The notes beneath the pieces were generated by a model. The model ran no database searches. It was not told where the DNA came from and saw only the letters and a list, made by a program, of their open reading frames with translations. A stretch of DNA of 64,000 nucleotides from Streptomyces sp. CB00316 (GTDB lineage: Bacteria; Actinomycetota; Actinomycetes; Streptomycetales; Streptomycetaceae), in assembly GCF_001905595.1 (NCBI RefSeq), contig NZ_LIXI01000002.1, positions 1-64,000 of the forward strand, written 5' to 3'. This document shows, one piece after another, positions 54,168 through 64,000 of this stretch. Positions within the stretch are counted from its first letter, which is position 1, and each line of letters starts with the position of its first letter. The position numbers were made by a program, and so were the translations under genes.

Positions 54168-54238
54168 GCGAGCACTGCCGGTGCTCGCAGGTAGATTCGA
54201 AAGAAGGCACCTTGCCGCCCGCACGCGGCCGGGTGCCT
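54168..54238 (+). other. two hairpins in the folB leader
   Basis: GCGAGCAC (54168-54175) pairs with GTGCTCGC (54181-54188), and AGGCACC (54205-54211) pairs with GGTGCCT (54232-54238). They lie in the 201-bp gap between the NTF2-like gene and folB. They may end the upstream transcript or regulate folB. I cannot match them to a known riboswitch. Confidence 0.4.
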
Positions 54239-54268
54239 CTTGGACCAACGACAGCAGGAGTGATTCGC

Positions 54269-54628
54269 GTGGATCGTGTCGCGCTGCGCGGCCTCAAGGC
54301 CCGTGGGCACCACGGCGTCTTCCCCCGGGAGCGGGAAGAGGGCCAGACCTTCATCGTCGACCTGGTGCTCGGCCTCGACACCCGCCCCGCGGCAGCCACC
54401 GACGACCTGGCCCGCACCGTGCACTACGGCGTCGTGGCCGAGGAGGTCGTCGAGGTGGTGACGGGCGAGCCGGTCGACCTGATCGAGACGCTCGCCGAGC
54501 GCATCGCCCAGCAGTGCCTGAAGCACGAAGGTGTCCAGGAGGTCGAGGTCGTGGTCCACAAGCCGGACGCACCGATCACCGTCCCCTTCGACGACGTGAC
54601 CATCACCATCATTCGGAGCCGAGCATGA
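54269..54628 (+). CDS. folB: dihydroneopterin aldolase
   Basis: FolB cleaves dihydroneopterin to hydroxymethyl-dihydropterin and glycolaldehyde. The 119-residue protein has DRVALRGLKARGHHGVFPRE, the catalytic Glu and Tyr regions (YGVVAEEVVEVV, LIETLAERIA) and KPDAPI near the end. GTG start after GCAGGAG. Its stop overlaps the folK start. Confidence 0.95.
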   Translation: MDRVALRGLKARGHHGVFPREREEGQTFIVDLVLGLDTRPAAATDDLARTVHYGVVAEEVVEVVTGEPVDLIETLAERIAQQCLKHEGVQEVEVVVHKPDAPITVPFDDVTITIIRSRA

Positions 54629-55236
54629 CTGCGTTTTCCACCGAGGGGCAGAGCGATCCGACCGTACAGCCGGTGCCCGACGCCGTCGTCAAGCAGGTGG
54701 ACGCCGCCGACACCACCCTTTCCAACCCCAAGATGGCCGTGATCGCCCTCGGCTCCAACCTGGGCAACCGGCTGGAGACCCTCCAGGGCGCCGTCGACGC
54801 GCTGGAGGACACCCCGGGCCTGCGGGTCAAGGCGGTCTCCCCGGTGTACGAGACGGAGCCCTGGGGCGTCGCGGCGGACAGCCAGCCGTCGTACTTCAAC
54901 GCGGTCATCCTCGTGAAGACGACGCTGCCGCCGGCATCCCTGCTGGAGCGCGGCCAGGCCGTCGAGGAGGCCTTCGACCGGGTCCGCGAGGAGCGGTGGG
55001 GCCCGCGCACCATCGACGTCGACATCGTGGCGTACGCGGACGTCCTCTCCGACGACCCGGTGCTCACCCTCCCCCACCCCCGCGCCCACGAGCGGGCCTT
55101 CGTCCTCGCCCCCTGGCACGACGTGGACCCCGAGGCCCAGCTCCCCGGCGCAGGCCCGGTCTCCGAGCTGCTCGCCGGGGTCGGCCGCGAAGGCGTCCTG
55201 CCCCGCGCCGACCTGGAACTGCGCCTGCCGGAGTAG
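54625..55236 (+). CDS. folK: 2-amino-4-hydroxy-6-hydroxymethyldihydropteridine diphosphokinase
   Basis: FolK activates the pterin with ATP before FolP acts. The 203-residue protein has ALGSNLGNRLETLQGAV, SPVYETEPWG and the signature RWGPRTIDVDIVAY. It carries a 35-residue N-terminal extension. The ATG overlaps the folB stop (ATGA). Confidence 0.95.
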   Translation: MTAFSTEGQSDPTVQPVPDAVVKQVDAADTTLSNPKMAVIALGSNLGNRLETLQGAVDALEDTPGLRVKAVSPVYETEPWGVAADSQPSYFNAVILVKTTLPPASLLERGQAVEEAFDRVREERWGPRTIDVDIVAYADVLSDDPVLTLPHPRAHERAFVLAPWHDVDPEAQLPGAGPVSELLAGVGREGVLPRADLELRLPE

Positions 55237-55338
55237 TCGTTAGGCTCGACGGGCACGAGCTCAGGAACACGGGCTCAGGGCTCACAGGCTTCGGGATCAC
55301 GGGCTCAGGAACACAGGCGACGAAGGGCGGCTCACGCG

Positions 55339-55830
55339 GTGAAGCAACTACGGCTCGGGGTACTGGCGGGCCTCTTCGCCGCCGCCGGCGTCCTCTCCTG
55401 GGGCGGCGCCCGCCTCTGGGACTCCCTCGGCACGCTCCCGAGCGTCCCGCTGGCCGCGTCGATCGTGCTCGCCGTGATCGCGGTGATCCTCCTGGCCACC
55501 GCGCTCTCCATCCGCACCCGCCTCCGCGCCCAGCGGGAGCGCCGCCCCGGCGCCAAGGGCGTCGAGCCCCTGATGGCGGCGAGGGCGGTCGTCTTCGGCC
55601 AGGCGAGCGCCCTGGTCACCGCCCTGGTCGCCGGGATGTACGGCGGCACGGGCGTCTTCCTGCTCAGCTTCCTCGACGTCCCGCCCCGCCGCGACCAGGC
55701 CATCTACGCGGGCGCGGCGGCGGTGGCGGGCATCGGAGTCATCGCGGCCGCCTTCTTCCTGGAACGCGTCTGCCGCCTCCCCGAGGACGGCGAGAACAAC
55801 CACGACGGCACGGGCACGGCGACCGCTTAG
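55339..55830 (+). CDS. DUF3180 membrane protein
   Basis: The 163-residue protein has four membrane helices (about 5-25, 38-58, 80-100 and 118-140) and the typical MKQLRLGVLAGLFAAAGVLS start. DUF3180 genes commonly sit after folK in actinobacteria. Function is unknown. The 102-bp gap before it holds imperfect repeats of GGCTCAGGAACAC. Confidence 0.85.
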   Translation: MKQLRLGVLAGLFAAAGVLSWGGARLWDSLGTLPSVPLAASIVLAVIAVILLATALSIRTRLRAQRERRPGAKGVEPLMAARAVVFGQASALVTALVAGMYGGTGVFLLSFLDVPPRRDQAIYAGAAAVAGIGVIAAAFFLERVCRLPEDGENNHDGTGTATA

Positions 55831-55874
55831 GGCGGCGGGCCGGCCAGTACCGTCGGGGCCGTCGTCAGGCGATG

Positions 55875-56480
55875 TCAGCGGGCCATGATGAGGCTCATCG
55901 CCTCGGCGCGCGTCGCGGGGTCGCGGAGCTGGCCGCGCACCGCGGAGGTGAGGGTCTTCGCGCCGGGCTTGCGGATCCCCCGCATGGACATGCACATGTG
56001 CTCGCACTCGACGACGACGATGACTCCGCGCGGCTCCAGGATCGACATGAGGGACTCGGCGATCTGGGTCGTCAGCCGCTCTTGGACCTGTGGGCGGCGG
56101 GCGTAGACGTCCACCAGCCGGGCCAGCTTGGAGAGACCGGTGATCTTGCCGGTGGCCGCCGGAATGTAGCCGACGTGCGCGACGCCCCGGAACGGCACCA
56201 GGTGATGCTCACAGGTGCTGAACACCTCGATGTCCTTGACCAGGACCATCTCGTCATGACCCAGGTCGAATGTGGTCGTCAGGACGTCTTCGGGCTGTTG
56301 GTACAGGCCCGCGAATATCTCCTTGTACGCCCGCGCCACCCGCCCCGGTGTCTCCCTGAGGCCCTCGCGGTCCGGGTCCTCCCCGACGGCGACGAGCAGC
56401 TCGCGTACGGCCGCCTCGGCCCGCTTCTCGTCGAAATCGCCGATCGATCCCTGGCCGTCGAGCGTCACCGGGTCGGTCAT
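55875..56480 (-). CDS. folE: GTP cyclohydrolase I
   Basis: FolE converts GTP to dihydroneopterin triphosphate, the first step of folate synthesis. The 201-residue protein has the zinc and active-site motifs [10 protein letters not shown] and [11 protein letters not shown]. It is on the strand opposite to folP/B/K and convergent with the DUF3180 gene. A terminator separates it from ftsH upstream. Confidence 0.96.
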   Translation of the reverse strand: MTDPVTLDGQGSIGDFDEKRAEAAVRELLVAVGEDPDREGLRETPGRVARAYKEIFAGLYQQPEDVLTTTFDLGHDEMVLVKDIEVFSTCEHHLVPFRGVAHVGYIPAATGKITGLSKLARLVDVYARRPQVQERLTTQIAESLMSILEPRGVIVVVECEHMCMSMRGIRKPGAKTLTSAVRGQLRDPATRAEAMSLIMAR

Positions 56481-56547
56481 CTGTGCCTCGTTCCTCTGTG
56501 CTGCCCCGTGCGCGGTTCGCACGTGGACATCGCAGGCATACGGAAAA

Positions 56548-56584
56548 GCCGCGCCCCCACAGGCTAAAACCTGGGGGGCGCGGC
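56548..56584 (-). terminator. intrinsic terminator after ftsH
   Basis: On the minus strand a 15-bp stem (GCCGCGCCCCC/GGGGGCGCGGC plus CCTG/CAGG, one bulge) is followed by TTTT. It lies 60 bp past the ftsH stop and before folE, so folE should have its own promoter. Confidence 0.8.
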
Positions 56585-56643
56585 ATCCATTCCGGACCTG
56601 GTGAGACCCCCGTGACGGAGGTCTCACCGGATGCGCTGCGGAT

Positions 56644-58704
56644 CTAGCTCTCGGGACGGTCCTCGGGGATCCCCTCCGTGGAGGGGGCGATGTCCTTCGT
56701 GAGGTCCGTCGCCGGGGCGATCTCCGGCGGGGTGGCCGAGCCGTTGGCGGTGGAAGCGCCGTTGGTGAGGGCCAGCTCCTTCGGGGAGAGCACCGGAGGC
56801 CGCGTCGACGGGGTGCGCCGGGCGGAGCCGGTCCACGCCGGGCGGGCGGGACGCTTGACGATCGGGGCGAAGATCTCCGCGATCTCGTCCTTGCCGAGCG
56901 TCTCCTTCTCCAGGAGTTCGAGCACGAGGGCGTCGAGGATGTCGCGGTTCTCGACGAGAATCTCCCACGCGTCGTTGTGGGCGCTCTCGATGAGCTTCTT
57001 GACCTCTTCGTCGACGAGCGCCGCGACCTCTTCCGAGTAGTCGCGCTGGTGGCCCATCTCACGGCCCAGGAAGGGCTCGGTGTTGTCGCCGCCGAACTTG
57101 ATGGCGCCGAGCCGCTCCGTCATGCCGTACTGCGTGACCATCGCGCGGGCCGTCGCCGTGGCCTTCTCGATGTCGTTCGCGGCGCCGGTGGTCGGGTCGT
57201 GGAAGACCAGCTCCTCGGCCGCGCGCCCGCCCAGCATGTATGCCAGCTGGTCGAGCATCTCGTTGCGCGTCGTGGAGTACTTGTCCTCCTCCGGGAGCAC
57301 CATCGTGTAGCCGAGGGCGCGGCCGCGGGAGAGGATCGTGATCTTGTGGACCGGGTCCGACTGGGGGGAGGCCGCCGCGACCAGGGCGTGGCCGCCCTCG
57401 TGGTACGCGGTGATCTTCTTTTCCTTCTCGGACATGATCCGGGTCCGCTTCTGCGGGCCCGCCACGACGCGGTCGATGGCCTCGTCGAGCATCTCGTTGT
57501 CGATGAGCTTCTTGTTGCTGCGCGCCGTCAGGAGCGCGGCCTCGTTCAGCACGTTCGACAGGTCGGCACCGGTGAAGCCGGGCGTCCGGCGGGCGACGGC
57601 GCCGAGATCGACGTCCTTCGCGACCGGCTTGCCCTTCTGGTGGACCTTGAGGATCTCCAGCCGGCCCAGCATGTCGGGACGGTCGACCGCGATCTGCCGG
57701 TCGAAGCGTCCCGGGCGCAGGAGGGCCGGGTCGAGGATGTCCGGGCGGTTGGTGGCGGCGATCAGGATGACCCCGCCCTTCACGTCGAAACCGTCCATCT
57801 CGACGAGCAGCTGGTTGAGCGTCTGCTCGCGCTCGTCGTGGCCGCCGCCCATGCCGGCACCGCGGTGCCGGCCGACGGCGTCGATCTCGTCGACGAAGAC
57901 GATCGCCGGGGCGTTCGCCTTGGCCTGCTCGAAGAGGTCACGCACCCGGGAGGCACCGACACCGACGAACATCTCGACGAAGTCGGACCCGGAGATCGAG
58001 TAGAACGGCACGCCCGCTTCGCCGGCGACGGCGCGTGCGAGCAGCGTCTTGCCCGTACCGGGCGGCCCGTAGAGCAGGACGCCCTTGGGGATCTTGGCGC
58101 CGACGGCCTGGAACTTCGCCGGCTCCTGGAGGAACTCCTTGATCTCGTGGAGTTCCTCAACCGCCTCGTCGGACCCCGCCACATCGGCGAAGGTCGTCTT
58201 CGGGGTGTCCTTGGTGATCAGCTTGGCCTTGGACTTGCCGAACTGCATGACCTTGGAGCCGCCGCCCTGCATCTGGTTCATCAGAAACAGGAAGACGACG
58301 ACGATCAGGACGAAGGGCAGCAGCGAGAGAAGGATCGAGACGAACGGGGACTGCTTCGACGGCGAGACGGTGTAACCCTTCTCGATGTCACCCGCTTCGA
58401 ACTTCTGCTGGAGCGTGTCGGCGAGCTGGACGCCCTGGTTGCCGATGTAGCTCGCCTGGAACTTGGTGCCGGACTCGCCGGCAAGCTTCTGGCCGTCCTT
58501 AAGTTCGATCTTGAGAATCTGTTCGTCACCGGTGGTCAGCTTGGCCTGCTCCACCTGGTCCTTGCTGATCGCCTGGATCACCTTGGCGGTGTCCACCGTC
58601 TTGTAGCCGCCCGACGAGCCGACGACCTGCATCAACACGACCACGGCGAGGACGGCCAGCACGATCCACATGACCGGCCCACGGAAGTATCGCTTCACGT
58701 CCAT
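56644..58704 (-). CDS. ftsH: ATP-dependent zinc metalloprotease FtsH
   Basis: FtsH is a membrane AAA+ protease for misassembled membrane proteins and regulators. The 686-residue protein has membrane helices at 11-28 and about 122-142, Walker A GPPGTGKT (213-220) and zinc motif HEGGH (435-439). A Pro/Ser-rich C-terminal tail follows. The 186-bp gap upstream, before hpt, should hold its promoter. Confidence 0.96.
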   Translation of the reverse strand: MDVKRYFRGPVMWIVLAVLAVVVLMQVVGSSGGYKTVDTAKVIQAISKDQVEQAKLTTGDEQILKIELKDGQKLAGESGTKFQASYIGNQGVQLADTLQQKFEAGDIEKGYTVSPSKQSPFVSILLSLLPFVLIVVVFLFLMNQMQGGGSKVMQFGKSKAKLITKDTPKTTFADVAGSDEAVEELHEIKEFLQEPAKFQAVGAKIPKGVLLYGPPGTGKTLLARAVAGEAGVPFYSISGSDFVEMFVGVGASRVRDLFEQAKANAPAIVFVDEIDAVGRHRGAGMGGGHDEREQTLNQLLVEMDGFDVKGGVILIAATNRPDILDPALLRPGRFDRQIAVDRPDMLGRLEILKVHQKGKPVAKDVDLGAVARRTPGFTGADLSNVLNEAALLTARSNKKLIDNEMLDEAIDRVVAGPQKRTRIMSEKEKKITAYHEGGHALVAAASPQSDPVHKITILSRGRALGYTMVLPEEDKYSTTRNEMLDQLAYMLGGRAAEELVFHDPTTGAANDIEKATATARAMVTQYGMTERLGAIKFGGDNTEPFLGREMGHQRDYSEEVAALVDEEVKKLIESAHNDAWEILVENRDILDALVLELLEKETLGKDEIAEIFAPIVKRPARPAWTGSARRTPSTRPPVLSPKELALTNGASTANGSATPPEIAPATDLTKDIAPSTEGIPEDRPES

Positions 58705-58890
58705 CCATACGGAGCGAAGACGCCCCGTCCCTCCTGCCCGTAGGTAAATGCTGCTGTGTTTGAAAGCTCTGTTGGAAAAGAGTGCTCTTCGGACGGTACC
58801 CCAGCTAGGAGGCCCGCGACCGCTGCGTGCGGCGGAGAAACCCGCTTTCGAAGCTTCAACGGCCCGCGGGCGGCCAGGGTTCCCCGGGGG

Positions 58891-59445
58891 TCAGCCGCCG
58901 TAGACGTGCGGGGCGAGCGTGCCGACGAAGGGGAGGTTGCGGTACTTCTCCGCGTAGTCCAGCCCGTACCCGACGACGAACTCGTTGGGGATGTCGAAGC
59001 CGATCCACTTCACGTCGATCGCGACCTTCGCGGCGTCCGGCTTGCGCAGCAGGGTGCAGACCTCCAGGGAGGCAGGCTCCCGGGAGCCCAGGTTGGACAG
59101 CAGCCAGGACAGCGTCAGGCCGGAGTCGATGATGTCCTCGACGATCAGGACGTGCTTGCCCTTGATGTCGGTGTCCAGGTCCTTGAGGATCCGGACGACA
59201 CCCGAGGACTGGGTGCCCGCCCCGTACGAGGAGACGGCCATCCAGTCCATCGTGACGGGGGTGGACAGCGCGCGCGCCAGGTCCGCCATGACCATCACCG
59301 CACCCTTGAGGACGCCGACGATCAGCAGGTCCTTGCCCGCGTACTCCGCATCGATCTTCGCGGCCAGCTCGACGAGCTTCGCGTCGATCTCTTCCTTGGT
59401 GAGGAGCACCGACTGAAGGTCGGTACCCATGTCCTTCTCGTTCAC
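58891..59445 (-). CDS. hpt: hypoxanthine phosphoribosyltransferase
   Basis: Hpt salvages hypoxanthine and guanine to IMP and GMP. The 184-residue protein has the PRPP loop [14 protein letters not shown] and the purine-binding [15 protein letters not shown]. It follows tilS after 84 bp on the same strand, a widely conserved pairing with ftsH. Confidence 0.95.
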   Translation of the reverse strand: MNEKDMGTDLQSVLLTKEEIDAKLVELAAKIDAEYAGKDLLIVGVLKGAVMVMADLARALSTPVTMDWMAVSSYGAGTQSSGVVRILKDLDTDIKGKHVLIVEDIIDSGLTLSWLLSNLGSREPASLEVCTLLRKPDAAKVAIDVKWIGFDIPNEFVVGYGLDYAEKYRNLPFVGTLAPHVYGG

Positions 59446-59529
59446 CCACGTCTCTTTCTCTGCCTGCCGGGCCCAGGGTGCGCCCCGGGTCCGGCCCGGC
59501 TGTTCGCCTGCGTTTCAGCCGCTCGCGCG

Positions 59530-60660
59530 TCAGCTCTGCCGAATGACCAGTCTGCCACCCTGCCGTCGGGCCTCGACGCGGCCGGGCAGGTTGATGGCCC
59601 GCTGGCCGCGCCAGCCGGTGATCAGACGGTCGACTTCTTCGAGGTGGCGGGCGAAGAGGGAGCCGGCCGGCGCCCCGGCCTCGATGACGGCCCGGCGCAG
59701 CACCCGGCGGCGTACCGCGGGGGGCAGGACGTAGAGCTTGGCGCACTCCAGCCGGCCGGTCTCGTCGCGTACGGCGAGCTCGGCCTCGGCGGCCCAGGTG
59801 TCCAGCGCGTCGGCGTCGTCGCGGGAGAGCTGGGCCGTCCGGGCGAGGGCTTCGACGACGCCCTTGCCGAGCGCCTTCTCCAGGGCGGGCAGGCCCTCGT
59901 GGCGGAGCCGGGAGCGGGTGTAGGCGGGGTCGGTGTTGTGCGGGTCGTCCCAGACGGGGATCGACTGGACCAGGCAGGCCTTGCGGGCGGTCTGCCGGTC
60001 GAGCTGGAGGAACGGGCGGCGGTAGCGGCCGGCCGGCCCGGAGGCGGCGGCCATGCCGGAGAGCGAGCGGATGCCGGAGCCGCGGGCGAGGCCGAGGAGG
60101 ACGGTCTCGGCCTGGTCGTCACGGGTGTGGCCGAGCAGCACGGCGGCGGCGCCGTGGCGTTCGGCGGCGGCGTCCAGCGCGGCGTAGCGGGCGTCGCGGG
60201 CGGCGGCCTCGGGGCCGCCCTCGCGTCCGACATGCACGGCGACGGCCTCGACGGGGTCGAGGTCCATGGCGGCGAGCCGGGTGACGACCTCGGCGGCGCG
60301 GAGGCCGGATCCCGGCTGGAGGTTGTGGTCGACGGTGATGCCGCCGGCCCGGACGTCGAGCTTGCGGGCCTCGAAGGCGAGGGCCGAGGCGAGCGCCATG
60401 GAGTCGGCGCCGCCGGAGCAGGCGACGAGGACGAGGGGGGCGGCGGGCCGTTCGGGGAGGGCGGGCCGTTCGGGGAGAGTGAGCCTGCCCGCCGCGCCGG
60501 CCTCGGCGTAGCGGGAGGCGGCGGGCGCCGAGCGCCCGGCCTCGTCGGCGGGACGGTCGAGGCCGCCGGGGCCGCCGTGACGGTGGAATTCGGTGAGGAC
60601 GTCGTGGAGTACGCGGCGGACCGCCAGGCGTATCGCCGCGACCGCAGGATGGGGACCCAT
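59530..60660 (-). CDS. tilS: tRNA(Ile)-lysidine synthase
   Basis: TilS modifies the wobble cytidine of tRNA-Ile(CAU) so that it reads AUA. The 376-residue protein has the PP-loop SGGADS (82-87), DHNLQPGS and the [15 protein letters not shown] strand. A low-complexity insertion before the PP-loop contains [12 protein letters not shown], encoded by a small DNA duplication (60458-60480). The start is the ATG at 60660. Confidence 0.94.
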   Translation of the reverse strand: MGPHPAVAAIRLAVRRVLHDVLTEFHRHGGPGGLDRPADEAGRSAPAASRYAEAGAAGRLTLPERPALPERPAAPLVLVACSGGADSMALASALAFEARKLDVRAGGITVDHNLQPGSGLRAAEVVTRLAAMDLDPVEAVAVHVGREGGPEAAARDARYAALDAAAERHGAAAVLLGHTRDDQAETVLLGLARGSGIRSLSGMAAASGPAGRYRRPFLQLDRQTARKACLVQSIPVWDDPHNTDPAYTRSRLRHEGLPALEKALGKGVVEALARTAQLSRDDADALDTWAAEAELAVRDETGRLECAKLYVLPPAVRRRVLRRAVIEAGAPAGSLFARHLEEVDRLITGWRGQRAINLPGRVEARRQGGRLVIRQS

Positions 60661-60823
60661 GTCCGGTGCCCTTCATGGAGGTTCGGGAGGAGCGTCGAGC
60701 GCCGGAACGCGTGAGTCCCGTCACTCAGAGTGCGTCGATGGTGACAGAGGCGAGCTGTTCATCGAGCATTGCACGCCTTCCCATGCCCTCATGGTCCCTC
60801 GGATGGGTGATTGAGGGGCAGTT

Positions 60824-60842
60824 TCCCGGCCCTGAGCCGGGA
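60824..60842 (-). terminator. hairpin after the zinc protease gene
   Basis: TCCCGGC pairs with GCCGGGA around CCTGA, 6 bp past the stop of the minus-strand zinc protease gene. The remaining bases of the 187-bp gap to tilS show nothing clear. Confidence 0.45.
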
Positions 60843-60847
60843 GAGGG

Positions 60848-61984
60848 TCACGATTCCGCCGTGCGGTGCACCCGCGCGACCCACTCGGCGGGTTTGGCGA
60901 TCTCCGCCTTGGTCGGGAGGGTGTTGGGCGAGGTCCAGACGCGGTTGAAGCCGTCCATGCCGACCTCTTCGACGACCGATCGTACGAACTTCTCGCCGTC
61001 CTTGTACTGCCGGAGCTTGGCGTCCAGTCCGAGCAGCTTGCGCAGCGCCTGGTCGAGCCGGCCGGCGCCCTGGGCACGGCGGCGCTGGAACTTCTCCCGG
61101 ATCTCGGCGACGGAGCCGACGACCTCGGGACCGACGCCGTCCATCACGAAGTCCGCGTGGCCCTCAAGGAGGGACATCACCGCGGTGAGGCGGCCGAGGA
61201 CCTCGCGCTGGGCGGGGGTCTGGACGATGTCGACAAGGCTGCGTCCGCTCTCCTCGCCGCGTTCGCCCTCGGGGCGGCCGGCGCCGGAGAGCGACTGGGC
61301 GGCCTCGCGGAGCCGCTCCAGGAAGGTCATCGGGTCGACGTCGGTCTCGTCCAGGAACGTCTGGATCTCGCCCTGGAGGTGGTCGCGGAGCCAGGGGACG
61401 CCGGTGAACTGGGTGCGGTGGGTCTCCTCGTGGAGGGCTACCCAGAGCCGGAAGTCGTGCGGGTCGACGTCGAGTTCCCGCTCGACGTGGACGATGTTGG
61501 GCGCGACCAGGAGCAGTCGTCCGCCGCCGTCGGCGGAGCCGGGGAGCTCGCGGGTGGCGGGGGCGAACGTCTCGTACTGGCCGAGGATCCGGGAGGCCAG
61601 GAACGAGAGCAGCATGCCCAGCTCGACGCCGGTGACCTTGCCGCCGACCGCGCCGAGCACGGCTCCACCGGGTCCGCCGGGGCGGCGGCTCTCCATCTTG
61701 GCGAGCAGCGGGCGCAGCAGTTCGCGGAAGCCCGCGGCGTTGGCCTTGATCCAGCCGGCCCGGTCGACGACCAGGACGGGGGTGTCCTCCGGCTCGGTCC
61801 CTTCCGGGATCATCCGGGTGAAGAGCCGGACGTGCTCCTCGGAGGCCTTGGCGTGCCGCCGGAGCTCCGCGACGACGGCGCGGGCCTCCTCGCGGCTGAT
61901 CTCGGGCCCGGGCCGCACCAGTCGGGTCGCGGTCGCGACCGCGAGGTTCCAGTCGACCATCTCTGCACCACCGATGCTCGTCAT
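60848..61984 (-). CDS. DUF2342 zinc-dependent metalloprotease
   Basis: The 378-residue protein has the zincin motif LHEETHRTQF (HEETH, 185-189), LLLVAPNIVHVERELDVDP before it and LLEGHADFVMDGVG after it, the DUF2342 pattern. Annotation pipelines link the family to F420-related proteins, but its substrate is unknown. It lies between dacB and tilS on the same strand. Confidence 0.88.
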   Translation of the reverse strand: MTSIGGAEMVDWNLAVATATRLVRPGPEISREEARAVVAELRRHAKASEEHVRLFTRMIPEGTEPEDTPVLVVDRAGWIKANAAGFRELLRPLLAKMESRRPGGPGGAVLGAVGGKVTGVELGMLLSFLASRILGQYETFAPATRELPGSADGGGRLLLVAPNIVHVERELDVDPHDFRLWVALHEETHRTQFTGVPWLRDHLQGEIQTFLDETDVDPMTFLERLREAAQSLSGAGRPEGERGEESGRSLVDIVQTPAQREVLGRLTAVMSLLEGHADFVMDGVGPEVVGSVAEIREKFQRRRAQGAGRLDQALRKLLGLDAKLRQYKDGEKFVRSVVEEVGMDGFNRVWTSPNTLPTKAEIAKPAEWVARVHRTAES

Positions 61985-62066
61985 GCGTCAACCGTACGTG
62001 AGCGACTCGCCCGGTGGTGGGGTGTTGCGCCGCCCTTCGGGTGGGGGTCCTTCAAAGGAGCGGGGC

Positions 62067-63542
62067 TCAGCCGCCCGGTCCGGCGAGGGCGGCGGCCAGT
62101 GCGTCGAGGGCGGATTCGGCCGCGGACGGCGATGTGGAGCCGGAGGCGAGGAAGGCGAAGGCGAGCAGTCGGCCCTGCGGGTCGACGACGGTTCCGGCGA
62201 GGGAGTTGACGCCGGTGAGGGTACCGGTCTTGGCGCGGATCAGGCCGCTCGCGCCGGTGTCGTCCCGGTAGCGGGTACTGAGAGTGCCGTTGAAGCCGGC
62301 GACAGGGAGGCCGGTGAGGACGGGGCGCAGTCCGGGCCGCTCCGGATCGGCGGCGCGGGCGAGGAGCGCGGTGAGGAGGGCGGGGGTGACCCGGCCCTCA
62401 CGATCGAGTCCACTGCCGTCCGCGAGGCGGGCTCCGGCGGTGGGTACGTCGAGCTTCCTGAGTTCGGCGGTGACGGCTCGGCGGGCGCCCGCGAAGTCGG
62501 CGCTCTCACCCTTGGCGATGGCGGTCTGCCGGGCGAGGGCCTCGGCGATGTCGTTGTCGCTGTTGGTGAGGGCGCGCTCGACGAGAGCGGAGAGCGGGGC
62601 GGAGTGGTGGGTGGCGACGGTACGGGCCGTGTCGGCCGCCCGGGCCGCGTGGGGGGCGCCGGAGACCTCGACGCCCGCCTTCTTCAGCTCGGCGGCGAAG
62701 GCGCGGGCCGCGTCGCCCGCAGGGTCGTCGGTACGCGGGGCGTGGCCGTGATCCGTGCCGTTGAGGCGGCCCTCGTCGACCATCAGGGCGGTGACGGGGG
62801 CGATGTTGGGGTTCTTGCCGATGGGGTGGCGTTCGGGTCCGGTGTAGCGGGAGGTGTCGTAGGCGAGCCGTACGGAGTTCTCGCCCTCGCGCAGGGCCGT
62901 GGCGGCCTCGGTGGCCATCGAGCGCAGGGCGGCCTTGCTCAGGGTGGGGTCGCCGCCGCCGACGAGGGTGAGGGTGCGGTGGTCCTCGGAGACCCGGACG
63001 GTGGTGGCGATGCGGTGGTCGGGGCCGAGGGCGGAAAGCGCCGCGGTGGTGGTGGCGATCTTGACGGTGGAGGCCGGGGTCATCGGGGTGGCGGCGCCAC
63101 GCCCGTACAGCTGCTCGCCGGTGGCGGTGTCGATGACGGAGGCGGCGACCTGGGTGCCCAGGGCGGGTGCGCCGATGAGCGGGGCGAGGGCGGTGCGCAG
63201 ACCCGCGGGGTCCTGGGGGGCGGAACGGGTGACCGCGGTGTCGAGCGCGCCGAGGACGGCGGGGGCGCTGGGGGCCGGTTCCGGGGCGCCGGGGAGCCTG
63301 CGGCCGTGATGTGCGCCACCTGTACGGTCCGCGGCGGCTGCGAGCTGCCGCTCGGCCTTACGCTGACCGTTGTCCCAGGGACCGGCGGCGAGGACGGCGC
63401 CGGTGGCCACGACCAGGCCGAGCACGGCGGAGCCTGCGACGACCTGCCAGGTGTTGGACCCGTTGCGCTTGCTCTTCAGGTTCTTGATCCGGCCCCAGGG
63501 GTCCGACGGGCGGTTCGACGGTTCTTCCACCGGCTCGGCCAC
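62067..63542 (-). CDS. dacB: D-alanyl-D-alanine carboxypeptidase/PBP4-type (DacB family)
   Basis: The 491-residue protein has a membrane anchor (about 33-54). The serine penicillin-binding domain has SxxK (Ser157, STVK), SDN in [12 protein letters not shown] and KTG in RAKTGTLTG, with the large PBP4 insertion between. It trims peptidoglycan cross-links outside the membrane. I chose the GTG at 63542; a GTG 45 bases upstream is possible. It is divergent from ppa. Confidence 0.92.
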   Translation of the reverse strand: MAEPVEEPSNRPSDPWGRIKNLKSKRNGSNTWQVVAGSAVLGLVVATGAVLAAGPWDNGQRKAERQLAAAADRTGGAHHGRRLPGAPEPAPSAPAVLGALDTAVTRSAPQDPAGLRTALAPLIGAPALGTQVAASVIDTATGEQLYGRGAATPMTPASTVKIATTTAALSALGPDHRIATTVRVSEDHRTLTLVGGGDPTLSKAALRSMATEAATALREGENSVRLAYDTSRYTGPERHPIGKNPNIAPVTALMVDEGRLNGTDHGHAPRTDDPAGDAARAFAAELKKAGVEVSGAPHAARAADTARTVATHHSAPLSALVERALTNSDNDIAEALARQTAIAKGESADFAGARRAVTAELRKLDVPTAGARLADGSGLDREGRVTPALLTALLARAADPERPGLRPVLTGLPVAGFNGTLSTRYRDDTGASGLIRAKTGTLTGVNSLAGTVVDPQGRLLAFAFLASGSTSPSAAESALDALAAALAGPGG

Positions 63543-63628
63543 CGTTGACCAGCCCCTTTCGCGAGCACTCTTCTGCGTGGGGGACACTTAACCACCAGTC
63601 GTATGTGTTGATCATGGAGGAGCCACCC

Positions 63629-64000
63629 GTGGAGTTCGACGTCACCATCGAGATCCCGAAGGGTTCGCGGAACAAGTACGAGGTGGACCACGAGACCGGT
63701 CGGATCCGCCTGGACCGTCGACTCTTCACCTCGACCAGTTACCCGGCCGACTACGGCTTCGTCGAGAACACCCTCGGCGAGGACGGCGACCCGCTGGACG
63801 CGCTGGTCATCCTGGACGAGCCGACCTTCCCCGGCTGCCTCATCAAGTGCCGCGCCATCGGCATGTTCCGGATGACGGACGAGGCCGGCGGCGACGACAA
63901 GCTGCTGTGCGTCCCGGCCTCGGACCCGCGGGTGGAGCACCTGCGCGACATCCACCACGTGTCGGAGTTCGACCGCCTGGAGATCCAGCACTTCTTCGAG
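63629..64000 (+). CDS. ppa: inorganic pyrophosphatase, 5' part, cut by the window edge
   Basis: Only the first 124 codons are present. [28 protein letters not shown] and the metal-binding DGDPLDALV are those of family I soluble pyrophosphatases, which drive biosynthesis by removing pyrophosphate. The GTG start follows GGAGGAG; an ATG 15 bases upstream is in frame. The rest of the gene lies beyond 64000. Confidence 0.95.
   Translation, partial: MEFDVTIEIPKGSRNKYEVDHETGRIRLDRRLFTSTSYPADYGFVENTLGEDGDPLDALVILDEPTFPGCLIKCRAIGMFRMTDEAGGDDKLLCVPASDPRVEHLRDIHHVSEFDRLEIQHFFE

Overview
The window is 64 kb of very GC-rich actinobacterial chromosome. Gene content and order identify it as Streptomyces: sigE-cseA-cseB-cseC, radA-disA, clpC-lsr2, an orphan nuoD2, and nadB/nadC/panC/coaX. 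It is core, housekeeping-rich sequence. I see no prophage, CRISPR array, insertion sequence, tRNA gene or large biosynthetic cluster. The left edge looks like the promoter region of a ribosomal RNA operon read leftwards, with the 16S gene just outside the window. The right edge cuts the inorganic pyrophosphatase gene.

Region by region: 1-0.5 kb is the rrn promoter region. 0.5-4.8 kb holds proC, an ABC exporter, a decayed SulP transporter and two small conserved proteins. 5-12.8 kb holds a Ser/Thr kinase with a beta-propeller, ilvD, a TetR regulator, a TIM-barrel protein, a Ppx/GppA phosphatase and a cysteine-containing unknown. 12.8-19.7 kb is a genome-integrity block: an unusual sigma-like/zinc-motif/membrane fusion protein, radA, the c-di-AMP synthase gene disA, a secreted-type unknown and mutY. 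19.8-24.4 kb is the SigE/Cse cell-envelope stress operon, followed by a secreted M23 peptidase with a structured leader. 24.8-25.3 kb is a degraded NACHT-like NTPase remnant. 25.4-31.6 kb holds clpC, an SCO3374-type protein, lsr2, an N-acetylglutamate synthase-like gene, a BlaI-type regulator and small proteins.

31.7-37.4 kb is a cofactor operon on the minus strand: a DUF2520 Rossmann protein, panC, nadB, nadC and coaX, with several start/stop overlaps. 37.5-45.6 kb holds a threonine aldolase-like enzyme, a DUF5937-type ArsR regulator beside a clear operator-like palindrome, a two-component system, and a MidA-family methyltransferase immediately before nuoD2. 45.7-49.5 kb is an OpuC/ProU-type glycine betaine ABC system. 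49.5-52.7 kb is a divergent pair: a membrane-anchored esterase and an MprF-like aminoacyl-lipid synthase.

52.7-64 kb is the folate region (folP, an NTF2-like protein, folB, folK, then folE on the other strand) with ftsH, hpt, tilS, a DUF2342 zinc protease, a PBP4-type carboxypeptidase and ppa.

The features most worth a second look are the sigma-like/zinc-motif/BACON fusion protein (12.8-14.7 kb), an 18-codon micro-ORF made of tandem repeats that bridges cseB and cseC, the MidA-NuoD2 gene pair, the palindrome beside the DUF5937 ArsR gene, the 20-bp tandem repeat upstream of mutY, and the two decayed genes.
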